Of a stretch of 21,775 nt of DNA, positions 1 through 8,233 are shown in pieces. The stretch spans positions 1-21,775 of the forward strand of contig DAHL01000051.1 of NCBI GenBank assembly GCA_002509225.1. The letters are read 5' to 3'. Under the pieces are notes generated by a model. That model made no database searches and was not told the DNA's origin. It saw nothing but the letters and a program-made list of their open reading frames with translations. Each line of letters starts with the position of its first letter. Position 1 is the first letter of the stretch. Origin of the DNA: Euryarchaeota archaeon UBA102 (GTDB lineage Archaea > Thermoplasmatota > Poseidoniia > MGIII > CG-Epi1). The position numbers were made by a program, and so were the translations under genes.

Positions 1-767
1 TTCACATCTTTGTATTCTCCAGCAGGAATTTCGACCTCTTCTATTGGATTGAAATGCGGTATGTATCCGACTGTGTGTAATTCCAAATCATTGCTCTTTA
101 CATAGCCGTAAGATTTCATCGATTCATCATTATTGTTAAACGTAACACAGGGAGAGATTACATCCAAAACTGCCATCCCTTTGTGTGACATTGCCGCTCT
201 AATCAATGAAGATAATTGTTTTCTAGAACCTGAAAATGAACGAGCAACGAAAGAGCATCCAAGATTAATTGCGAGTGTACAGAGATCTATTGGAGCCATC
301 TCATTCGTATCTCCTTTTCTCTTTTTGGAACCCTCTTCTGTGGTTGCTGAATATTGACCTTTGGTTAAACCGTAAACTCCATTGTTCTCGATAATATAAA
401 CCATGTTCACATTTCTTCGAATGGCATGTATGAACTGTCCAATACCGATACTGGCAGTATCTCCATCACCGGAAACTGCTAAGAAACAGAGATCCTTATT
501 CCCTACGTTTGCCCCTGTAGTAACCGATGGCATTCTGCCATGAGCAGTGTTGAAACCGTGACTCTTACTGAGGAAATAAGCCGGTGTTTTACTTGAACAA
601 CCGATACCCGACATCTTTGCAATATCTTCAGGTGCGATTCCATTTTGCCAGCATGCGTTGATGATAGCATTCGAAATGGCATCGTGTCCACAGCCAGGAC
701 ACATTGTCGATTTTCCACCTCGGTAATCGTCAATTGGTCTCTTGATTATGTTTAATTTTTCAGACAT
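1..767 (-). CDS. korB: 2-oxoacid:ferredoxin oxidoreductase, beta subunit (3' end cut by window edge)
   Basis: This is the thiamine-diphosphate subunit of an enzyme that decarboxylates 2-oxoacids (2-oxoglutarate, pyruvate or branched-chain) with CoA and reduces ferredoxin in the cytoplasm. I translated it by hand from the ATG at 767: 255 codons remain open to base 1, so about 30-90 C-terminal residues lie outside. C23 and C26 (CPGCGH), C57 and C207 match the four-cysteine [4Fe-4S] pattern of the family. The ThDP/Mg motif is GDGD at 100-103, followed by ENNGVYGLTKGQ (127-138). The start lies 3 bp after the korA stop, so the two are one operon. Which 2-oxoacid it uses cannot be read from this sequence. 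Confidence 0.93.
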   Translation of the reverse strand, partial: MSEKLNIIKRPIDDYRGGKSTMCPGCGHDAISNAIINACWQNGIAPEDIAKMSGIGCSSKTPAYFLSKSHGFNTAHGRMPSVTTGANVGNKDLCFLAVSGDGDTASIGIGQFIHAIRRNVNMVYIIENNGVYGLTKGQYSATTEEGSKKRKGDTNEMAPIDLCTLAINLGCSFVARSFSGSRKQLSSLIRAAMSHKGMAVLDVISPCVTFNNNDESMKSYGYVKSNDLELHTVGYIPHFNPIEEVEIPAGEYKDV

Positions 768-770
768 CTA

Positions 771-2564
771 TTATCCCACCTCGAATGATTTTAGTTTCCC
801 TATTATGGCTTCCGCATACTCTCCAGCTTTAGGCGGTAGACCATCACTAAGTGCTACAGAATGAAGTCGTGGTAGTAATTCAACAGGCAATTCTTTTCTT
901 AGAATTCCAAACATCTGACCATCCCGATTTATCTCTAAAACTATTGTTTTTTCGTGACGACTTATGAAATCGTCCACCTCTTTAGACATCGGTAACGCCC
1001 TAACTCTGCATTGTGATATTTTTATTCCAGTACTCTCTTCAACGATATCATCAATTTCCTGTATACTGTTTTCCATTGAACCGTAATATATGATTCCAAC
1101 CTCTTGTTCTTTCTCTTCTCTGATTACAGGTTTAGGCAATACCTCTCTTGCTCCTTCGATCTTACGCTTCAATCTTGCCATGTTCCGTTTGTACATCTCA
1201 GGTTCTTCCGAATAAACGCCATCTTCATCGTGACCTGTTCCACGGGTTAGAATTGGATCTAAACCGCTACCAGGTAATGTGCGGTATGTTATTCCATCAC
1301 CATCTACGTCACGGTATCTTCCATAATTTTTAATCTTCTTCATCTCTTTTTCAGTTCTGATTACTTTTCCCCTGTCCATCGGCGTATCTGGATAATCGAA
1401 CCCGTTTGTAACCCATTGATTCATGCCGAGATCTAAATCTGTAAAGCCGAACACTATTGTTTGGAATCTATCAGCATAATCGAAAGCCCTCCAACCGAAT
1501 TCGAAACATTCGTCTACACTTCCAGGTATCAAGACGAGATGCTTAGTGTCTCCGTGACTCGCCTCATAAAGCATCGATAAATCCCCCTGTTGAGTTCTCG
1601 TTGGTAAACCGGTAGATGGACCGACACGATTTACATCCCAGATGACTCCGGGAACTTCTGCAAAGTGTGCTAATCCGACCAGTTCAGACATCAATGATAT
1701 TCCTGGACCGCTTGTACATGTCATACCACGAGATCCGGACCAACCGGCACCGAGAACCATACCAACTGCAGCAATCTCATCTTCAGCTTGCATAACGGCA
1801 CAGGTGGTTTTTCCATCCTTATCTGTTCGTAATTTTGGTATATGCATCTCTACAGCTTCAGCCAATGATGATGATGGTGTAATAGGATACCAACTCAACA
1901 AATTTACACCGCCGTAAATTGCCCCTAATGCCAACGCCTCATTGCCCTCTATAATGAAAAGATTTTTGTCCTGTTCTCTCTCTTCGACATAAAACGAATC
2001 TTCCTTTTTCATATTTTCTTTGAAATAATCCCGACCCATTTGTGAGGCTTTAGAATTGATTTCGATCGCTTTCTCTTTACCGCCGAATTGACCCGCTATA
2101 GCCTTCTCAATAACTTCTTGAGGCATCTCTAGCATCTCTGCCAGAATACCAACATAAATTATGTTGGAAACCATCTTAGCAAGTTTTGGATTCAACTCTC
2201 TTGCCATCTTAGTCATTGGTGCGGGGTAGAGAATCAAATCATCCCGATCTACCGATAAACCGACATCGGTATTGTAAATCACAACCGTGCCCGGTTCTAA
2301 ACATTCAACGTCCTTAACCCAAGTATCCTTATTCATTAAAATTTGAATATGCGTCTTATCGCCGGGTGCTTGATATTTTTTGTCGCTTATTCGTACAATA
2401 TACCATGTAGGTAGACCAGATATATTTGATGGAAAAAGATTCTTTCCAGATGCATGTGTACCCATTCTGAAAAGACTATTAAGAAAAATGAGATTCGCAC
2501 TTTGCGAACCTGTACCGTTTGCTGTAGCGATATTAACTGTAAAATCGTTTATAATTTTCTCCAT
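771..2564 (-). CDS. korA: 2-oxoacid:ferredoxin oxidoreductase, fused gamma-alpha subunit
   Basis: This is the partner of korB. Residues 1-190 are the gamma (CoA-side) domain and residues about 205-597 the alpha domain. The fusion of about 600 residues is the two-subunit arrangement typical of aerobic archaea such as Sulfolobus. The alpha-subunit hallmark YPITP is at 226-230, inside a stretch (LALGAIYGGVNLLSWYPITP, 211-230) typical of the family. The C-terminal third carries the conserved alpha domain ending near ...SDGLPPKAGEYAEAIIGKL. The chosen ATG begins MEKIINDFTV, the normal start of the gamma fold; no ribosome-binding site is visible, and a TATA-like element lies about 37 nt upstream. 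Substrate (2-oxoglutarate versus pyruvate) remains open, so korA is a family-level name. Confidence 0.93.
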   Translation of the reverse strand: MEKIINDFTVNIATANGTGSQSANLIFLNSLFRMGTHASGKNLFPSNISGLPTWYIVRISDKKYQAPGDKTHIQILMNKDTWVKDVECLEPGTVVIYNTDVGLSVDRDDLILYPAPMTKMARELNPKLAKMVSNIIYVGILAEMLEMPQEVIEKAIAGQFGGKEKAIEINSKASQMGRDYFKENMKKEDSFYVEEREQDKNLFIIEGNEALALGAIYGGVNLLSWYPITPSSSLAEAVEMHIPKLRTDKDGKTTCAVMQAEDEIAAVGMVLGAGWSGSRGMTCTSGPGISLMSELVGLAHFAEVPGVIWDVNRVGPSTGLPTRTQQGDLSMLYEASHGDTKHLVLIPGSVDECFEFGWRAFDYADRFQTIVFGFTDLDLGMNQWVTNGFDYPDTPMDRGKVIRTEKEMKKIKNYGRYRDVDGDGITYRTLPGSGLDPILTRGTGHDEDGVYSEEPEMYKRNMARLKRKIEGAREVLPKPVIREEKEQEVGIIYYGSMENSIQEIDDIVEESTGIKISQCRVRALPMSKEVDDFISRHEKTIVLEINRDGQMFGILRKELPVELLPRLHSVALSDGLPPKAGEYAEAIIGKLKSFEVG

Positions 2565-2596
2565 TTTTTATCAGCAACCGTTAGTATGAATCTCTT

Positions 2597-2606
2597 CCTT
2601 ATATCT
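2597..2606 (-). promoter_or_regulatory. Probable TATA box of korA-korB
   Basis: On the minus strand this reads AGATATAAGG, centred about 37 nt upstream of the korA ATG. It would give a leader of roughly 10-12 nt. It sits at the edge of an A+T-rich tract, so chance TATA matches are common here. Confidence 0.35.
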
Positions 2607-2848
2607 ACAAACCTTACTATTAAATGTTACTCTTTGATATAATAATAAAATCTATAAAAATAGTATATATTTTCATTTAATTTTGATTTTTTATGCTGGA
2701 AATAAATACTATTAATTATTAATTTTATGACTATTTTATGAATTTTTAATAAAAAAATAAGAGTTTTTTAATTATTGTATGTTAAAAATGAGATAATAAA
2801 TAATAAAATGTATAAAATAAACTAGAAAAACTACCTATAAATTAATAA

Positions 2849-2893
2849 AATACTACTAAAATAGTATTAAAATAGATAAAAAAGTATTAAAAT
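2849..2893. repeat. Inverted repeat overlapping a 20-bp-period direct repeat
   Basis: AATACTA (2849-2855) and TAGTATT (2862-2868) form a 7-bp stem with a 6-nt loop. AGTATTAAAAT occurs at 2863-2873 and again at 2883-2893. In a tract this A+T-rich, chance repeats are expected, so significance is uncertain. Confidence 0.45.
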
Positions 2894-2956
2894 GATAGGA
2901 TTTTCATGTAAAATTACTATTTTTATCTAAAAAAACTTATATTATTTGAATTAATA

Positions 2957-3751
2957 TTAGATAATTGATAAGATTTTACTAAATAAATCAGCATTTAAAG
3001 AAACTACAGAATGTATAGGGTAATCGAATTCAGCTAAAGGATTACTCCCTTCTGAATCGGATAAAGTATCGTATACCATCATAAAACCGTCAAAATCATA
3101 CAAGGTACCTTCATGCGAATGTAAAGCCATTACTGGGCTTTCTCTAGATGCTACTTTTTCGCTTGTTAAAGTTTTTAAAATTCCATATCTGCCGCAATCA
3201 TACAGTTCTGAATTATGAACTGCCATATCTAAAACAGAGAAATCCCTATGCGCTATCGGTTGGCTGCTTAATGTATCATAAACGCCGTATTCGCCGCTAT
3301 CGAGTAATACGTCTTTGAATTCTATAAAGTTGTAGGTAGTCCCTCTGCGTGATCCTAATTTCTTAGTTGTAAAAGTTTCGTATACTCCATATTCTCCACC
3401 ATCATAAAGAACATTCTGAAATAATTTTAAAGATCTGACCCAGCCATTCCTCCAATTTATTACTTCATTGGTTTCTGTCTGCATAACTTGCTCATACCTA
3501 CCGCCATCGAAAAGATTTGAATCGAAAGTCTCTAACGCATAAACCCAGTGCTCTCGTGTAGCCATTTCTTCACCAGATAAAGTATTGAAAATTTTATTTG
3601 AATCGCCTGCATCATAAATTGTAGAATCTGTAATGTGTATCTTTCGAACGTGATCTTCCCGTTCAGAAATTAAGATTGGGTCCTCATTAGGAATCCAAGC
3701 ATAAATTTTAGGTCCGGAAGCAATGAGGAGACCACTTTGCATTTTAGACAT
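2957..3751 (-). CDS. Tandem-repeat protein, probable seven-bladed beta-propeller, unknown function
   Basis: I do not recognise a named family. The 264 residues are almost entirely a 34-35-residue repeat whose clearest unit is LYDGGEYGVYETFTTKKLGS: repeat starts at about 45 (IYDAGD), 80 (LFDGGR), 115 (LYDGGE), 150 (LLDSGE), 183 (LYDCGR) and 217 (LYDFDG), with a degenerate unit at 16 and a closing strand at 256. Each unit alternates hydrophobic strands with turns (xDxGxYxVYxTLSxxxxAxRxxxVxxL), the pattern of a short-bladed propeller closed by pairing of the N- and C-terminal strands. There is no signal peptide, membrane segment or catalytic motif, so a cytosolic binding scaffold is the best inference. 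It stands alone, diverges from ribK across 31 bp and is followed by the A+T-rich tract. The start is supported by a TATA box 23 nt upstream. Confidence 0.8.
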   Translation of the reverse strand: MSKMQSGLLIASGPKIYAWIPNEDPILISEREDHVRKIHITDSTIYDAGDSNKIFNTLSGEEMATREHWVYALETFDSNLFDGGRYEQVMQTETNEVINWRNGWVRSLKLFQNVLYDGGEYGVYETFTTKKLGSRRGTTYNFIEFKDVLLDSGEYGVYDTLSSQPIAHRDFSVLDMAVHNSELYDCGRYGILKTLTSEKVASRESPVMALHSHEGTLYDFDGFMMVYDTLSDSEGSNPLAEFDYPIHSVVSLNADLFSKILSII

Positions 3752-3769
3752 GTAGACCTAACGCAATAT

Positions 3770-3778
3770 CAATATAAC
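3770..3778 (-). promoter_or_regulatory. TATA box of the repeat-protein gene
   Basis: Minus strand GTTATATTG is centred about 23 nt upstream of the ATG at 3751, consistent with a leaderless transcript. It lies inside the 31-bp spacer shared with ribK, just before the ribK start. Confidence 0.45.
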
Positions 3779-3782
3779 ATCC

Positions 3783-4502
3783 ATGCTATCACTAATCGTG
3801 TCTTCGGGTAGTGTTAAACCAGCTCATATTGCGGTTCTAAAATTTTTAGCTTTGCGTGGAGCTACGAAGCACCCAGTCGATATGTCATCTGAAAAATTAG
3901 CGGAGAAATTTGATGTAAGTCAACAGTCCGGATCGAGATATATCTTGAATCTTGTAGATAGGGGACTCTTAGAAAGAAATTTAGGACGTAAAGGGCAAAT
4001 TCTGAGTTTAACTCCGAAAGCTGTCGATATCCTAAAGAACGAATTTAATGAATACAGATTAGTTTTCGATGCTCCTGAAAAAATAACACTCAGAGGTAAA
4101 TTAGAAAGTGGATTGGGAGAGGGTGCGTACTACATTTCTAGAAAAAAATATCAAAAACAGATTAACAAAATAATGGGCTGGGAAGCGTATGATGGAACAT
4201 TCAATTTGAGAGTTGAAGAAGAGGATATGCCTAAGCTAGAGGCAGTACATGCAGCGAACGGTATGCTCGTAGAGGGTTTTGAAGAAAAGAATAGAACTTT
4301 TGGAAGAGCCTGGTTGTTTGAAGCAGAAATTGTGAACCCTAAAAATAAAAAAAGCGTCGATAAATGTGCAGTGATAGTGCCTAAAAGAACTCATTATAGG
4401 AAAGTTATAGAATTGATTTCTCCTGAATATTTAAGAGGGTTTTTCAAATCGAAAGATAATCAAGAATTTGTTGTAAATGTTAAACTGAACACTAGAAACT
4501 GA
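3783..4502 (+). CDS. ribK: CTP-dependent riboflavin kinase with N-terminal winged-helix domain (RbkR-like)
   Basis: It makes FMN from riboflavin using CTP, the archaeal route (DUF120 fold, unrelated to bacterial RibF). Residues about 15-80 form a winged helix-turn-helix (SSEKLAEKFDVSQQSGSRYI, then a basic wing ERNLGRKGQIL). Residues about 100-235 are the kinase: GLGEGAYYISRKKYQKQI (110-127), YDGTFNL (136-142) and CAVIVPKRTHYRKVIELISP (195-214) are characteristic. Archaeal proteins with this fusion include RbkR, which represses riboflavin biosynthesis or transport genes as well as making FMN, so a dual role is plausible. No riboflavin biosynthesis gene lies in this window. The first ATG is kept because the HTH needs the N-terminus; no ribosome-binding site is evident. 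Confidence 0.93.
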   Translation: MLSLIVSSGSVKPAHIAVLKFLALRGATKHPVDMSSEKLAEKFDVSQQSGSRYILNLVDRGLLERNLGRKGQILSLTPKAVDILKNEFNEYRLVFDAPEKITLRGKLESGLGEGAYYISRKKYQKQINKIMGWEAYDGTFNLRVEEEDMPKLEAVHAANGMLVEGFEEKNRTFGRAWLFEAEIVNPKNKKSVDKCAVIVPKRTHYRKVIELISPEYLRGFFKSKDNQEFVVNVKLNTRN

Positions 4503-4563
4503 ATTAGAAAAAAGCAATCTTTACATTTATTAACTGCATGACAAGATAAGGTTCGGTAAACGA

Positions 4564-6531
4564 ATGGACCCATATCATGACTATTACGGTGTTGAGTGGT
4601 ATTTTATTCTAGCTATTTGGACAATGATTGCCCTTGGATCTCACATATATCAAGTTGGATATATTGTTAAACTGATAAAATTAGGGAAACCGGATGATCG
4701 GTTTAATTCATGGCAACAGAGAATGAAAGAATTTTTGACAGATTGGTTAGGTCAACGAAAAGTAGTAGAGGACAAACTTGCAGGCTATGCTCACGCATTA
4801 ATATTTTGGGGATTTTTATTACTGATATCTGATGTTTTAGATTTAGGAAGTGGTGGGTTGTTCTCAGATTTCCTAGATAAAATATATTTAGCAAACATAT
4901 GGAATTTGCTAGTTGATATTGGATATATGATGGCCTTTGTAGGAATAACCGTTGCTCTGTATAGAAGATTGATAGTTCGACCAGAAAAGCTGAAAGATGC
5001 GAGTATGGAGGGTGTGTTCATACTGATAGCGATTATGGGAATCATATTGACTGCATTTATTGTAGAAGCTGGAGAGATGATAGGAAATGAAAATAGATGG
5101 GAACCTATCGGATTGCTCTTTGCAGGAATGATGAAAGGTATGAATGAACAAACTGTACAATCGATAATTGATATTTGTTATTGGACCCATATGATTCTGA
5201 TAGGGGCATTTCTAATTGAAATACCTCAGACTAAACATTCACACCTAATTGGAACAGTCCCTAATGTTATGTTTCAAGATCATGAACACATGGGCAAAAT
5301 GCAACCACTTGAAGTTGATGAATCTGGAAAAGCTGTATCGATTGATGATATGAGTATTGAAAAATTTGGAGTGAGTGATTTTACAGATTTTACATGGAGA
5401 CAATTATCAGATGGATGGGCATGTACTGCGTGTGCTAGATGTCAAGATGTGTGTCCAGCATATGAGAGTGGGAAAACATTGAATCCTATGCAGATAGTTA
5501 TGGATGTAAAGAATTATGGAATGGAGCATGGAAAAACATTGTTGGCACAAGAAGTTCCAGAAGAGAAAATACCAGATAGATTCACTAGAGATGCAATATG
5601 GGCATGCACTACCTGTTATGCTTGTGTAGAAGCCTGTCCAGTTCACATAGAGCATGTTCCAAAACTTACAGATGCTCGTAGACATCTAGTTTTAGAAGCA
5701 ACAGAATATCCTGAGGAATTGCAAGTTCTTTTCGATAATCTTGAGACTCATTCGAACCCATGGGGAATTGGTGCACATGAACGTGCTGATTGGGCGAAAG
5801 ATTTGGATGTTAAAGTAGGTGAACCTGCAGATGTACTTTATTTTGTCGGATGCGCAGGTTCTTTTGATGAGCGTAATAAAGAAGTTGCAATATCGACAGC
5901 GAAATTGATGAAAGAAGCGGGTGTTGATTTCTCTATTTTAGGTGAGATGGAATGTTGTAATGGAGACCCTGCAAGAAGGGGTGGGAATGATTACTTATTT
6001 CAATTCCTAACTGAACAGAATATTGATACTTTTGAATCAGTAGGTGTGAAAAAGATAGTGACATCATGTCCACATTGCTACCATACACTAGGAAAGGAGT
6101 ATCCAGATTATGGAATGGATGCTGAAGTCGTACATCACACACAGATGATTGCAGATTTAAGAAGAGAAGGAAAAATAAAAACGAAGGAGAGGGACTTCTC
6201 ATTAACTTTCCATGATCCGTGTTACTTAGGTAGAATAGATGGTGATGTAGAAGCTCCTAGAGATGCACTGGGTGGGGAAATAATAGAAATGCATCGTTGT
6301 AAAAATAAAACATTCTGTTGTGGTGCAGGAGGTGCTCGTATGTGGATGGAAGAAGATGCTGATAAACGTGTAAATACGATAAGAGCGAAGGAGGCAGTAG
6401 ACACCGGGGCCGATCAGATTGGAGTTAGTTGTCCATTTTGTATGACGATGATTAGTGATGGGTTGAAAGAAATGGGTGAAGACACGCCTGTTAAAGATAT
6501 CTCAGAAGTTATATTAGACCACCTAGAATAG
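4564..6531 (+). CDS. Membrane Fe-S/CCG oxidoreductase, probable ETF:quinone oxidoreductase of the EMO type
   Basis: It has 655 residues. The N-terminal part has about five membrane helices (about 12-37, 74-93, 110-137, 149-170, 200-220), resembling the NarI-like cytochrome b module. H27, H77, H209 and H225/H227 are candidate haem b ligands. A cytoplasmic part follows with two 4Fe-4S motifs, C287/C290/C293/C297 and C348/C351/C354/C358. Then come two complete CCG domains of the HdrD type: C430, C464-C465, C502, C505 and C553, C585-C586, C623, C626. The gene sits 9 bp before etfB and etfA. In fatty-acid-oxidising bacteria the same fusion next to etfBA passes electrons from reduced ETF to menaquinone (EMO), and I infer the same here. 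True heterodisulfide reductase is unlikely, as no coenzyme B/M genes or HdrE accompany it. All ligands are intact. Confidence 0.88.
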   Translation: MDPYHDYYGVEWYFILAIWTMIALGSHIYQVGYIVKLIKLGKPDDRFNSWQQRMKEFLTDWLGQRKVVEDKLAGYAHALIFWGFLLLISDVLDLGSGGLFSDFLDKIYLANIWNLLVDIGYMMAFVGITVALYRRLIVRPEKLKDASMEGVFILIAIMGIILTAFIVEAGEMIGNENRWEPIGLLFAGMMKGMNEQTVQSIIDICYWTHMILIGAFLIEIPQTKHSHLIGTVPNVMFQDHEHMGKMQPLEVDESGKAVSIDDMSIEKFGVSDFTDFTWRQLSDGWACTACARCQDVCPAYESGKTLNPMQIVMDVKNYGMEHGKTLLAQEVPEEKIPDRFTRDAIWACTTCYACVEACPVHIEHVPKLTDARRHLVLEATEYPEELQVLFDNLETHSNPWGIGAHERADWAKDLDVKVGEPADVLYFVGCAGSFDERNKEVAISTAKLMKEAGVDFSILGEMECCNGDPARRGGNDYLFQFLTEQNIDTFESVGVKKIVTSCPHCYHTLGKEYPDYGMDAEVVHHTQMIADLRREGKIKTKERDFSLTFHDPCYLGRIDGDVEAPRDALGGEIIEMHRCKNKTFCCGAGGARMWMEEDADKRVNTIRAKEAVDTGADQIGVSCPFCMTMISDGLKEMGEDTPVKDISEVILDHLE

Positions 6532-6536
6532 GGGAG
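6531..6536 (+). promoter_or_regulatory. Ribosome-binding site of etfB
   Basis: GGGGAG overlaps the last base of the upstream stop codon and lies 4 nt before the etfB ATG. It supports that start and operon-internal translation, in contrast with the leaderless first genes of this window. Confidence 0.7.
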
Positions 6537-6540
6537 TTAC

Positions 6541-7302
6541 ATGAACGTAGCAGTGATGATTAAATTAGTACCAAATACTGAAACAAAGTTTGTGATAGAT
6601 AATGGTAAAGTGAATGAAAATGAATTCAAGTATTTCATCAATCCATATGATGAATTTGCTGTTGAACAGGCAGTACAATTCAAAGAATCTTTCGGAGGAA
6701 AGGTAACTCTGATTACATTATTCAAAGAGAGTCCTGAAGCTGAAAGAGAATTGAGAAAAATGTTAGCAATCGGTGCTGATGAAGTTATATATTTGAAACA
6801 GGAAAATTATAGAGGAGACAGACCGGGAGCAAATGCGAAGATTCTAGCTGAAACTTTGAAAGAGCTTTCTCCCGATTTGATAATAGGTGGAGTGCAGGGG
6901 ATTGACTATTACCAGATGGCCACCCTACCAATGATAGCGCAAAAATTAGGTGTTCCGCATGTTGCCAGTGCTACAAAACTGGAATGCAATGGAAATGAAT
7001 TGACAGCGCATAGACAGGTGGAGGGTGGAGTACAGATTATGAAAACGAATATGCCTGCAGTAATAACTTGTCAAAAAGATATGAATGTAGTTCGTAGAGC
7101 GGCTCTTAAAGATATAATGGCTTCTAAAAGAAAACCGATAGAATATCGAGAAGTGGCTTTGTCTGAATCAATTGATATGGAAAATGTAGAAGATTCTTTA
7201 CCTCCTGCAAGAGGAGGAGGAAAACTAATTGAGGGAGAAACATCAGAGCAAAAAGTCGATGAACTGATTAGACTTTTGAGAGAGGAGGCGAAGATAATAT
7301 GA
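6541..7302 (+). CDS. etfB: Electron transfer flavoprotein, beta subunit
   Basis: This is the small subunit of the ETF heterodimer, which takes electrons from acyl-CoA and related dehydrogenases. At 253 residues it is normal for the family. Seen: N-terminal MNVAVMIKLVPN, NPYDEFAVEQA (34-44), IGADEVIYL (77-85), GGVQGIDYYQMATLPMIA (116-133) and the beta-subunit hallmark QVEGG (159-163) followed by MPAVITCQ. The tail (PPARGGGKLIEGE, 221-233, and the following helix) fits the loop and helix that contact the partner dehydrogenase. It overlaps etfA by 4 bp (ATGA) and follows the membrane oxidoreductase by 9 bp, so the three are one transcription unit. Whether the complex bifurcates cannot be decided by eye, but no FixC/FixX gene is present. 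Confidence 0.95.
   Translation: MNVAVMIKLVPNTETKFVIDNGKVNENEFKYFINPYDEFAVEQAVQFKESFGGKVTLITLFKESPEAERELRKMLAIGADEVIYLKQENYRGDRPGANAKILAETLKELSPDLIIGGVQGIDYYQMATLPMIAQKLGVPHVASATKLECNGNELTAHRQVEGGVQIMKTNMPAVITCQKDMNVVRRAALKDIMASKRKPIEYREVALSESIDMENVEDSLPPARGGGKLIEGETSEQKVDELIRLLREEAKII
7282..7288 (+). promoter_or_regulatory. Ribosome-binding site of etfA
   Basis: GAGGAGG lies inside the 3' end of etfB, 10 nt before the etfA ATG. It is strong but slightly distant, and supports translational coupling through the ATGA overlap. Confidence 0.55.
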
Positions 7303-8225
7303 GTTCGGTGTTAGTAATAGGAGAATGCGATGCTAGTGGTGTAAAAGCTGCAACCATGCAAGCTTGTAACCTAGCTTCGGAATTAGGAGAAAGTACCGCT
7401 CTTGTAATTGGAGATGAATCTAATGGTGTAGATACAATACCTGCTTCAAGAATAATTGTTGCAAATTCTTCAGAATTGAAATATTATGATCCTGTAAAAT
7501 ATAGTGCAATTGCAACAGACGTAGCAAAAGAAATCGGTGCTGAAATAATCATAATGGGTGCAACTGCAATGGGTAAAGATTTAGCTCCAAGACTCTCTGC
7601 AGAATTAGAATGGAGATATGCTGCAGATTGCATAGGTGCTGAATCTGGGCACTTAGTAAGACCGGCTTATGCAGGCAAGGTTTTGGTTAAAATGAAAATA
7701 GAGGCTGGGACTGTTGCATCTCTTAGACCAAATGCATTTTCTGTAAAGGATGGCGGGGGTGGGACCGTCGAACAATGGAATGGAGAGATACCTGAATCAA
7801 AAATAACAACAGATGGAATAGAAGTAAGTGGAGGAGGTACTGTTGAATTGACAGAAGCTAAGATTGTCGTTAGTGGAGGAAGAGGGCTTGAAAATCCAGA
7901 AAATTATGATAAAATAATAAGACCTTTAGCCGAAGCTATGGGTGCTGCAACCGGTGCAAGTAGGGCTATTGTAGATGCAGGATGGGTTCCTCATTCATAC
8001 CAAGTAGGGCAGACTGGAAAAACTGTGGCTCCTGAATTATACATGGCTGTAGGAATTTCTGGAGCAATACAACATCTTGCAGGAATGTCTGGATCTAAAT
8101 GCATTGTTGCTATAAACAAAGATAGTGAAGCACCTATCTTCAAAGTTGCAGATTATGGGATAGTAACTGATTTGTTCGATATAGCACCTATTTTAACAGA
8201 AAAAATGAAGAATGAGATGAGCTAA
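7299..8225 (+). CDS. etfA: Electron transfer flavoprotein, alpha subunit
   Basis: This is the FAD-carrying subunit of ETF, 308 residues and a normal length. The N-terminal half is the Rossmann-like domain ([31 protein letters not shown] at 83-103). The C-terminal FAD domain is textbook: SGGRG (192-196), [11 protein letters not shown] (221-231), [12 protein letters not shown] (237-248), [12 protein letters not shown] (252-263), AINKD (271-275) and [12 protein letters not shown] (278-289). The arginine of SRAIVDAGW that stabilises the flavin is present. It shares the operon with etfB (4-bp overlap) and the membrane Fe-S protein, so electrons are expected to leave ETF through that membrane protein. 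A small coiled-coil gene follows after 36 bp. Confidence 0.96.
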   Translation: MSSVLVIGECDASGVKAATMQACNLASELGESTALVIGDESNGVDTIPASRIIVANSSELKYYDPVKYSAIATDVAKEIGAEIIIMGATAMGKDLAPRLSAELEWRYAADCIGAESGHLVRPAYAGKVLVKMKIEAGTVASLRPNAFSVKDGGGGTVEQWNGEIPESKITTDGIEVSGGGTVELTEAKIVVSGGRGLENPENYDKIIRPLAEAMGAATGASRAIVDAGWVPHSYQVGQTGKTVAPELYMAVGISGAIQHLAGMSGSKCIVAINKDSEAPIFKVADYGIVTDLFDIAPILTEKMKNEMS

Positions 8226-8233
8226 AGATACTG

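Larger units (their letters stand above)
2565..2956. other. 392-bp gene-free, extremely A+T-rich tract
   Basis: No coding region is supported here. A hand count of 2641-2940 gives roughly 12% G+C, against about 35% for the window. It lies between two minus-strand genes, so it must hold the 3' end signals of the repeat-protein gene and the korA promoter, but it is far longer than the other spacers here. It contains an inverted repeat, AATACTA / TAGTATT around a 6-nt loop (2849-2868), an 11-nt direct repeat AGTATTAAAAT (2863-2873 and 2883-2893, period 20) and further copies of TAGTAT/ATACTA near 2661 and 2708. Confidence 0.7.

Noticed and set aside
2565..2956. Replication origin
   Set aside because: There is no Cdc6/Orc1 gene or recognisable origin-recognition box; high A+T content alone is insufficient.
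2957..3751. DNA-level tandem repeat or CRISPR-like array
   Set aside because: The periodicity is in the protein (34-35 residues); nucleotide copies have diverged and there are no spacers.
4564..6531. Heterodisulfide reductase HdrD/HdrDE of methanogens
   Set aside because: The CCG domains are shared, but the fused NarI-like membrane part, the etfBA neighbours and the lack of methanogenesis genes favour ETF:quinone oxidoreductase.
6541..8225. Electron-bifurcating ETF (FixAB-like)
   Set aside because: There is no FixC/FixX or bifurcating dehydrogenase nearby, and the membrane partner suggests a non-bifurcating role; sequence alone cannot exclude it.
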